This document shows positions 56,547-64,000 of a stretch of 64,000 bases of DNA, piece after piece. Location: positions 1 through 64,000 of the forward strand of contig CAJNDT010005876.1 in the NCBI GenBank assembly GCA_905221615.1, in the 5' to 3' direction. Both the position numbers and the translations under genes were made by a program. Below the pieces are notes generated by a model, which ran no database searches, had not been told where the DNA came from, and saw nothing but the letters and a program-made list of their open reading frames with translations. This stretch comes from Symbiodinium sp. CCMP2592. Its lineage: Eukaryota; Sar; Dinophyceae; Suessiales; Symbiodiniaceae. How positions within the stretch are numbered: the stretch's first letter is position 1; each line of letters opens with the position of its first letter.

Positions 56547-59412
56547 GCCAAGCTGCGAGCCGCTTTGGAGAATGCTTTGGCCGAGCTAGACAAGGTGCAG
56601 GGGTGCTGATGCATGAACTGACCGAATTGCTCTAAACATCAGGACGACGAGAGGGAAGCCAAAAGAAGGAAGACAGCCAAGACAGTAGAGGTAGTTGACT
56701 TGATCACGGAAGAACCACAGGCAGTGGTTTGCAGGCAGAGCAGCCAAGACAGCCTAGACAGCAGCCAGACAGCTAGAGGAGTGAAGAGGCAGGCTAGCTT
56801 TCACACACCTTCGCCGAAGAAGCGTCTGTTCAGTCCTGACAGCAAGGGTAGAGACAGCCAGAGCCCAGGCAGCCAGAGCCCGGGCAGCCAGAGCCCAAGC
56901 AGCCAGAGCCCAGACAGCAACCCTGTGCAAAAGAGAAAGATAGAACAGCTCAAAAAGACCTTAGGCCAAGGCAGTCCAGTCTACTACAGGCTAGACTACC
57001 TTTGGGGCAAGGCAGCAGAGGCAGAGGCTAAGCCCGGCCTTTCGCCAGACACAGCTAGTGACAGACAGAAACAGCAGCAAGCGGAGAACCTGCAAAACCT
57101 GCAGCAGAAAGCCAGCCAAGCAGAGGAAAAGCTCGGACTGGAGCCAGCTGTTGGAGTTCTTACAAAGAGACAGGGAGGCAGACCGCTAGGCAGTAAGCAG
57201 AAGACGAAACGGGTGCCGCATCTTCGCAAGAAGCGACGTGATGTGACAGCCAGAACCAAGTTTTCCATGATGGAAGACTTAGACAGAGCAGCCGTAGAGC
57301 AGAAAAGTCGCCGTGCAGCCAGGCAGCATGTCATGAGGCTGTATGGCGTGAGCGAGTCTTTTTGCTTCAACCTGCAAAAAGACTATCACAGAAAGAAAGT
57401 CAGAAACTTTCTCGCCAGCACGGGGCGAGGACAGAGTGCCAGACAGGCAGGCAGCCATTTGGGTCTCGTGCACCTCGTCAGCAAGTCAACAGGCAGGAGA
57501 CTGCCTGACCCAGGCAAAGCGCTGGGTAGGCCAGACTTTCTCCAGCCAGTCTGGTCTGAGACCCGTGCTTGGGCCTTGACTGAGGAAGCCATCCAGCACG
57601 TCCTGACGAGCACAGACGTGCTGATGGACTTCGAAGAGAGGCTCGACAAAGCCATTGCAGTCAGGCAGGCAGAACAGGAAAAGGGTCTTCTTGACCAGAC
57701 AGGTGAGAAGGAGCTGGCAGCCATGGTGCAAAAGAAAGCCTCGCTAGCCAGCAAGCCAAAGCAGAGGAGCAAGTACCAGATCCAGCTCCTCGCAAAGTGC
57801 GGTCTTCGCAGCAGATCCCGCCAACAGACAGCCAACCTGACCCAGGAGGAAGAGAAAGCCAGGCTAGACTTCTCCTGGCGACTTTGGGACGGAGTTTCGG
57901 GTTTAGGGTTTCCTTAAACCCTAAACCCAAAAGCCAAACCCTAAACCTTCATGCACCTTCATGCTTTCGAAGCCAACCGAGGCACCGAGGCTGGCATGTG
58001 CTGCTCGAGCCCCAGGTGTGGCAGCAAGGTGGCGAATCAGCTTGGTAGCTAGACAGGCAGTGCAGAACTTCTTTGCGCCAGACAGACAGCCAGTCGGTGT
58101 CGTTATGCCCACGATACTCGTCACATACGGCAAACACTGCAGACTTGAAAACATCAGCCAGGAAGGCACGTGGATCAAGTCCGAGTGCTTCCAGGTAGGC
58201 AGCAAGACAGTCAGGAGAAGGGCAGGCCAGCGAGTGCTAGGACAGGTCATGCGCACTTGGCGCAAGCTGCGAGCCACCCAGCCACACCTGTTTGCTGATG
58301 GCAGTGTCAGGGTGTGGTGCCAGCCAGCCGCAGTGGTAGACAGCGTCATTTACAGATGGCAGCTAGAGCTCGAGTCAGAAGAGCACAGCCAGGCAGTGCA
58401 GCTCGTCGATATGTTCGGCGGAGCATGGACGACGGAGTCCATGCACGCCGCTGCACTCCTGCAGCGAGCTCAGACAGGCATTGCAGCCGGGTGCACCGGC
58501 TTGAGCCAGGTGACAGACATCGGGTTCGCCCAGCCAGCCAAGGCAGCTCTCCGGAGGTGGCAGGAAGACCTGAAGCAGCGCATGAGAGAGAAAGCCAGAC
58601 AGCAAAAGGTGCATTGCACCTATAAGACAGGCCCGGCAGACATTCTGGAGGCAGCTAGACAGATGCACGCCAGGATGGTGCAGTTGAATGAGACAGAGAA
58701 GACAGTCGTTCGCTGCATGCGGCAGGGAGACTGGTTCCACTTCCGTCCAGACAGTGAAGGCAGGCTTCAGGACTGTGGCAGCCAGAAATGGTGTCTGGAC
58801 TTCCCTGAAGGCAATGCCAAGCTAGGCGGCGACCACCTCAGAGACAGGTCTCGTTGGGTGGACAAGACAGGCAAGGTGCTTCCGTGGACAGAGGCAGACA
58901 GCAAGACATTTGATGAATCCAAGGCATTCGAACCCGAGGCTACGTACCTGCTTGGCCAGACAGGCATACACTTGAGCTTCCGAGCGAAGCCCAATCTCCT
59001 TGCTCAGTCAGAAAGAGAGCTCAGAGAGGTCATTCTGAGACAGGTCCACCCGAACCAGAGGAGACGGCTTTTCCAGGAACAGGTGGACCAGACAACAAGC
59101 CAGACAAAGACTGAGAAGCAGCAGAAAAAGGAAAAAAGGCTCAAGAACGCGAAGCAAGACAGAAAAAGGCGCAAACTCTTGAAAGAATGGAGACAGCAGC
59201 AAGCCAACAAGACAAAGAAGCAGGCTCTGCTGTCTGTCGTGCCCAAAGTGGGCCAGAAAAAGGCCAAGAAGAAGGCCTCCAAAGGCGACAAGAAGCCCAG
59301 CGAGGTGAAGAAGCAGCAGAAGAAAGACCAGGCGAAAGAAGGCTCAAAGACGGGCAGCCGAGCCAGGCAGCGAGGGACACTTGCATGGCAAGCAAGCTCG
59401 AGTGATCGGTGA
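56547..59412 (+). CDS. DDE-transposase-like gene with short introns
   Basis: Predicted exons are 56547-56594 (KLRAALENALAELDK), 56643-57893 and 57973-59412, with GT-AG introns of 48 and 79 bases, all phase 0. That gives about 910 residues before TGA; the start lies upstream and was not found. The N-terminal part is Ser/Gln-rich and then basic, with a possible helix-turn-helix (RRAARQHVMRLYGVSESFCF). The region after 57973 has LVDMFGGAW and, 36 residues on, QVTDIGFAQPAKAALRRW. These match the second and third acidic motifs of pogo/Tc1-type DDE domains (DD35 spacing). I could not find a convincing first Asp, so the enzyme may be inactive or co-opted. The C-terminal 100 residues are very Lys-rich. 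At 59381-59646 another frame continues (QTLLGKIVVCGKQTDSQVLI), so a frameshift or further exon is likely. The whole gene is saturated with cagacag/agccag motifs. Confidence 0.5.
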
Positions 59413-60177
59413 CCTGGCTCCGCAGACGCTGCTGGGCAAGATCGTGGTGTGTGGAAAGCAGACAGACAGCCAAGTCCTGATCAATGCTGATGGATTTCAT
59501 GAATGGGTCAGCCACACAGACATTACGCTGGACGTCAGAGACAGACAGTTTCCGCTGGTTTTGGATTTTGAGTCTTTCCCCAATGCTGCAGCCAGTGCTT
59601 CAACGAGGATGTCTCACGCCACGTCAGCCAGGCAGACAGCCTGCTAGGCAGATGGCAGGTGCGCAGGGCGGCCATGCTTGCTCGCTGCAGACAATCAGGG
59701 CCGCCATTTAGCTGGGTGGCCCTGATTTTTCGGCAGCTAGACAGACAGCCAGGCAAGGATCACTTTTGCTGCCTTAATTAAGGCCTTAAACCCCTAAAAC
59801 CCTAAACCCTAAAGACCCGCTGAGACAAACAGGCAGCCGACGATCCTTTTCAGGCTTTTTGCCTCTACAAACTCAGCCAGACAGCCAGTCAAGGTCGCTA
59901 CAACTTAAGGCCCTAAAACCCTGCACCCTTAAACCTAAACCCTGAGCCCTAGTTAGGCAGACAGACAGCACCAGACTGGCAGCCGATCTTCTTTTGCTGT
60001 TTGGCTGTATAACAGCGAGACAGGCTCGGACAGCCAGACTCGCAGACAGCACAGCTGCAGACCGACCGCAGCAGCCGAAAAAAGACAAAGAACTAGAAAA
60101 GCCACCACCCCAAACCCTCAATCTATAGACCCTAAACCTCCCCCCTAATTCAAATTAGGGTTTAAAGGGCGGTGCTA
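59413..60177. other. 3' continuation and telomere-like repeats
   Basis: The alternative frame of the preceding gene runs to TAG at 59645. Beyond it the cagacag bias persists in apparently non-coding DNA (59740-60060), mixed with CCCTAAA units (59785-59815, 59905-59945). Confidence 0.4.
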
Positions 60178-60299
60178 CTTCCGGGTGGATCGGGGGAAAA
60201 GTGTTTTTATAATTAGGGGTCTGTTTATTGTTTGGGGGAAGCGATTACTGAGGTAATCCCAAAAAGGAACTACTTTGGGGCCTATGGGTAAACCTCAAG
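60178..60299. mobile_element. family L element with AG right end
   Basis: The left end cttccgggtggatcggggga and right end ggggcctatgggtaaacctc are loosely inverted. The terminal caag supplies the AG before the coding frame at 60300. Confidence 0.5.
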
Positions 60300-60583
60300 A
60301 TGGAAATCTGCTAACTCACAAGACATACTTGGAGGTTCATGGGTAGTTACTCGTGGGCTTACACTTCCTCTAATGTGGGGAATATTTATAGTTACCATGC
60401 CTATAAATCCACTGAGAACTGCCCATGAACCTCCAAGTAGCCATCCAAAAAAGCACTCCCCGAAAGCCAACTCAGGATTTCAAAGACGTGCCTGGCAGTT
60501 CTCTCGGAGCTTACGTCACAGGCATCCCCCAGCACGCCGCCCTTTGCGATCGAGTTCGAGATGTGTGTAGGAGATATAGTTAG
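60300..60583 (+). CDS. unrecognised terminal exons with family A intron
   Basis: The small exon 60300-60334 reads WKSANSQDILG. Removing 60335-60437 (103 bases, gttcatggg...cctccaag) continues as QKSTPRKPTQDFKDVPGSSL then GIPQHAALCDRVRDVCRRYS and ends in TAG at 60581. The joined frame is clearly protein-like and neither side is open for long in the alternative frames. This looks like the C-terminus of an unassigned protein. Confidence 0.55.
60326..60439. mobile_element. family A inverted-repeat element acting as intron
   Basis: The ends tacttggaggttcatgggta and ctgcccatgaacctccaagt pair; TA at both ends. Confidence 0.85.
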
Positions 60584-62084
60584 GTCTCTCCGGGGTTCGG
60601 TTTGCTTGGTGTGGCTTCAAAGAAATGATGACCCTAAGTAAACCCTGAACAGAGAGTTGGTGCATGGTTTGCTGGGATCTGCTGCAGGCTCTCTCCATTC
60701 CGGGCTTGGTGTAAGTTGGCCTACGACTGCAGAGTCCTTACATACAGTAATCATCCCTGGTCCCTAAACCCTAAACCAAAAACCAAAAAAGTGTGGAAAA
60801 AAAGGTCAGAATTTTAAACCGCAGCCGCAGCTGGTAAAAGTCCCCAACTCCTAAACGCTAATTTGGCCGACATTCTAGGGAGAAAATCGCGATTGCTTTC
60901 TCCAAGGTCTGCCTCTAAGCCGACAAGACGCACCAAATCCCAATGGAAACCCCAAGATAGGACCAACAGGCGTTTGCCTACAAGTCGCCGGCAACAAGCC
61001 GCCAGCATCACCAAAAGTCTGGGAAGTGGAGTTGAGGGGATGGGAAGAAACTAAACCTTGACCTTAAAGGCCCTAAACCCTGAACTAAAAAAAGCCGGAA
61101 AAGGGCTTTCAAGAAAAAGAACCAACAAAACCGTAAACCCCAACCGAAAAACCCTAAACCCTGCACCGCCGAAGCTCCGCGCTGAAGCAGAGCAGACAGG
61201 CTTCGGCGAACACCGCTTAGAGACGCGCCACGGCCTGGTTCCAGGGTGCCGCCCCGCTGGCTGCTGCTAAACAGCGAAGCAAAGGGCTTCAGTCTGCGGC
61301 GCAGGAGATCGGGTTGGTGTTTAGGGTTTGGGGTTTAGACTCTAGGGTTTAGGGGTTTCGGGGTTCAGGGGTTTGGGGTTTAGGGTTTAGGGATTTAGGG
61401 TTTGATTTGGGGTTTAGGGAAGGCAGTTTGGGTGAGGGCAATCAACGAAACGGTGTGGGATTCTCGAGGGTCGGCCCACTTTGGCCGAACGAGTTTTGAA
61501 GGCTTCGTGAAGGTGTTCGTGTAAGACTACACATGTATCGCAGACCATAAACCCTAGTTTCCAAATCAACCCTCTCGACGTCCTTGCTAGCGGAGCCACT
61601 GAAATTGAACCAGATTCGCCTTATTTCAGCCTTGAATAACGGAGAGTGAACGGGGAGGCACAGTACCTAGGTTTCGTGCTTGGGGTTCCGAAATCCGTCA
61701 AGATTCAGGCTTTTGCATCGTAAAACGGCATGCGCGCCAGACCTCTTGAGCGGATGCGGGCTCGACCCCTGAACCAAAGCTGATTGGACCTTGCCTTTTG
61801 AGCCGAGAGCCGCCGGGATTTCTGGAAAGCCGAGCGAAAAGCCAAACTCCAGTTCTCCAGGAGCCGTCGAACCTTGTCCGAGCTCTTGGTGTGTTGCAGA
61901 CGCGCCTCAGCATCCTAAACCCGGGCTTAGGGTTTAGGGTTTAGGAGATAATTTTTTGGATGTTCTTTCCGTCTGCTCGACTGAGAAATACCACCGTCGT
62001 CCTCGTCGTCGTCTTTGTGGCCGTTGTGGTGTTGGCTGTTGCGAGGCATGTTGTTATCATCTTCGTTGCTCATGGTCATCATCA
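60584..62084. other. no recognisable gene; telomere-like repeats
   Basis: Short open frames only. TTTAGGG/TTCGGGG units lie at 61315-61420 and CCCTAAA units at 61145-61165. Confidence 0.4.
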
Positions 62085-62250
62085 TCACCGACATGATGAT
62101 GACGATGATGTTGATGATGACAATGATGATGGTAATGATGATGATGATAAGGATGAGGATGATGGTGATGACGATGATGGTCATGATGATGTTGAAGCTG
62201 CTGCTGAAGATGACGACGATGAAGATGAGCATCATCATGACCATCCTAGT
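62085..62250. repeat. (GAT)n microsatellite
   Basis: About 165 bases of gat/gac/aag triplets, with mirrored ATC/CTT triplets at 62255-62320. Poly-Asp and poly-Met frames are artefacts. Confidence 0.95.
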
Positions 62251-62869
62251 CTTTATCTTCATCGTTGTCTCCGTCATCATCTTTCTATTCTTCATCCTCA
62301 TCCTCATCCTCATTCCGTTTTCCTGTTCATCGCCAGCAGCGTCATCGTCATGGCCATTGGTATGCCAGCTGTCAGTAGTTCCGGCTATTGCAACTATGGT
62401 TGGTTATATCCTAACAATGACCACTGCTGTTCCTGCTATGCTACATCTCATATATTCAACGGCTGCGACTCTCTTTTTCTGCGACTGCTTCGCTGAGCCG
62501 TAAAGAATCTAGTGATCAGTTCAGGCGGAGGATCGGCAATCCGCCGAAGACTTGGTTTTCGGGTTCTTTCAGGGTTTAGAGTTTCGGGATGTTGGGAATC
62601 CCCGCATCACAGTTTGCGGCAGGTTTATGGTACGCTCAGAAGCCACTGCAAGCAGCTAAGAGTGCTCTGGGACAGGCCGAGGCCCGAATTCAATCTCGCT
62701 GCTACAGTCCTAGTTACGGAGACCCCTTAAAGGGTTCCCTTCTTCATGCTTCCTTAGAAGGGACCAAAGTGAGAGGGTCTATATCCCAAGGGCCCCACTA
62801 ATCCAAACTCCTGTGCAGGCAGGCCCCTAAACCCTAAAAGCCCCTAGACCCTAAGAGCGCGCCTGTAAC
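62251..62869. other. no recognisable gene
   Basis: A hydrophobic frame follows the microsatellite to about 62500. A palindromic stretch lies at about 62730-62800. No family is recognised. Confidence 0.35.
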
Positions 62870-62945
62870 CTGGAGGACTGCCCCTACGGAGATGCCCATC
62901 GCATCCAGCTCGCAGCTCGATTCAAAAGCTGTGGAGGGGGGCGGT
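62870..62945 (+). CDS. short coding-like exon before a family N element
   Basis: The frame EDCPYGDAHRIQLAARFKSC stays open from about 62870 to TAG near 62946. A GT donor at 62945 would splice before that stop. The CPYGDAH segment is loosely like a CCCH zinc-finger piece, but too short to assign. Confidence 0.3.
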
Positions 62946-62955
62946 AGCTGGCAGG

Positions 62956-63069
62956 TACCCGGAGGCTCCAATATCCCTTGGTTGAGGAATGTGCCTTATT
63001 TCTATAGTAGGATCCTCAGTATGATGTAAAGTATATTGCTTAATTAAGGGATATTGGAGTCTCCGGGTA
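62956..63069. mobile_element. family N inverted-repeat element
   Basis: The ends gtacccggaggctccaatat and atattggagtctccgggta pair closely. GT sits at the left end and TAG at the right end. Confidence 0.85.
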
Positions 63070-63124
63070 GCAAATAGTTGTTTTCAGGATGTGGACATGT
63101 ACGCGTGAAAGCCACGTCGAAGAG

Positions 63125-63320
63125 TATCCTACACCTCGGAGCCCTAAAGCCCAAAGCCTTAAATCCCTCAACCCCTAAACCCTAAACCCTAAACCCCAAA
63201 GCCCTAAACCCTAAACCCCTAAACCCTTAAACCCTGAACCCCTAAACCCTGAACCCTAAACCCTAAACCCCTAAACCCTAAATTCCTAAAGCCCTAACCC
63301 CGAAACCCTTTACCCTGAAC
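63125..63320. repeat. CCCTAAA-type repeat cluster
   Basis: Near-regular telomere-like units. Plus-orientation units and fragments of family A (gtagttataagtggggtt, 63538-63557; tataagtcccctcatctggg, 63739-63758) follow to the window end. Confidence 0.9.
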
Positions 63321-64000
63321 CCTCCTAAAGGTTAGAACCCCACAGCCTTGCTGAGGGGGTCCACTGCGCAGCAGCTCGCAAGTGCCGTTTGGGACTTTAG
63401 CGAATCGACGGCTCCTCCCGAGCCTCCTTGGGAGGTTCCTTTGAGGGATAGTTATAAGTCGGGGTTCCTTTAAGGGATCCATAGGGTCTAGCGTTTAGGG
63501 TTCAGGGTTGAGGGTTTAGTAGGATTATGGGGTGCCGGGGTAGTTATAAGTGGGGTTCCTTCAAGGGATCTATATTGTTTAGGGTTGAGGGTTTAGTAGG
63601 ATCATGGGGTGTAGGCGTAATTAGAAGTGGGGTTCCTTTAAGGGTTCTATGGGGTTTAGGATATAGTAGGATTTTGGGGTTTAGGGGTAGTTTTCGTGGC
63701 GTTCGTGTAAGGGTGGCAAAGGATTTAGGGATTAGCGTATAAGTCCCCTCATCTGGGTTATAACTTACGTTACCCTACTTACAATCGCACTTGTAACTAT
63801 TCCAAGCCTTAAACCCCAAACCCCATAACCTCGTCACTGAGTACCCGATTCGGTCGTCCGTCATCTGAGAGATGCCTAAGGTTTCCGAAGATTGATTACC
63901 TCCTCAGGTAATCTGCCCGCCCAAAGGGGCTTTTAGGACGCTTCGTGCAGACTGAAAAAGGGCCCTTAAAACAAAAAAACCTATACCTAGTCCTAAACCT
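63321..64000. other. no gene; degenerate family A fragments
   Basis: Several gttataagt(c/g)ggggttcctt units are repeated at 63451, 63542 and 63617 in a roughly 80-90 base tandem pattern with telomere-like pieces. No coding is supported. Confidence 0.4.

Overview
This window reads as nuclear DNA of a dinoflagellate, most likely a relative of Symbiodiniaceae. The evidence is intermediate GC content, interstitial TTTAGGG/CCCTAAA telomere-type repeats on both strands, many short introns including GC-AG ones, long microsatellites, and tandemly repeated coding-like units. The genus cannot be fixed from sequence alone, and no transcript data were available, so every splice site below is a prediction.

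Layout. 1-10.8 kb is mostly non-coding: microsatellites, an AT-rich island and a decayed copia-like gag fragment. 10.8-16.8 kb holds two nearly identical 2.78 kb elements with matching inverted ends, each carrying a minisatellite; the second abuts an exon of a membrane protein. 17.5-21.1 kb is a broken coding segment followed by a tandem array of about 1.05 kb units (3.3 copies). 21-26 kb has no recognisable gene. From about 26 kb onward the character changes: compact genes with short exons are packed among telomere-like repeats and about 30 copies of short inverted-repeat elements (about 15 families, labelled A-O here).

Recognisable genes are: a five-exon fusion of a thiamine-diphosphate enzyme (acetolactate synthase-like superfamily) with an AKR7-type aldo-keto reductase (27.2-31.2 kb); an exon of an aspartyl/asparaginyl beta-hydroxylase-like protein (42.7 kb); an exon resembling organellar helical-repeat proteins (50.3 kb); and a long gene with DDE-transposase-like spacing (56.5-59.6 kb). 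Several further plus-strand genes have convincing reading frames but no family I recognise.

The main result is that the short inverted-repeat elements look like introners. Most families carry a GT just inside the left end and an AG at the right end. Where flanking DNA is coding, removing the element from that GT to that AG often joins two open frames (family A in five places, family C in two, family B in two). Because the ends are inverted repeats, several families would offer splice sites in either orientation. One 408-base predicted intron is a nest of three families.
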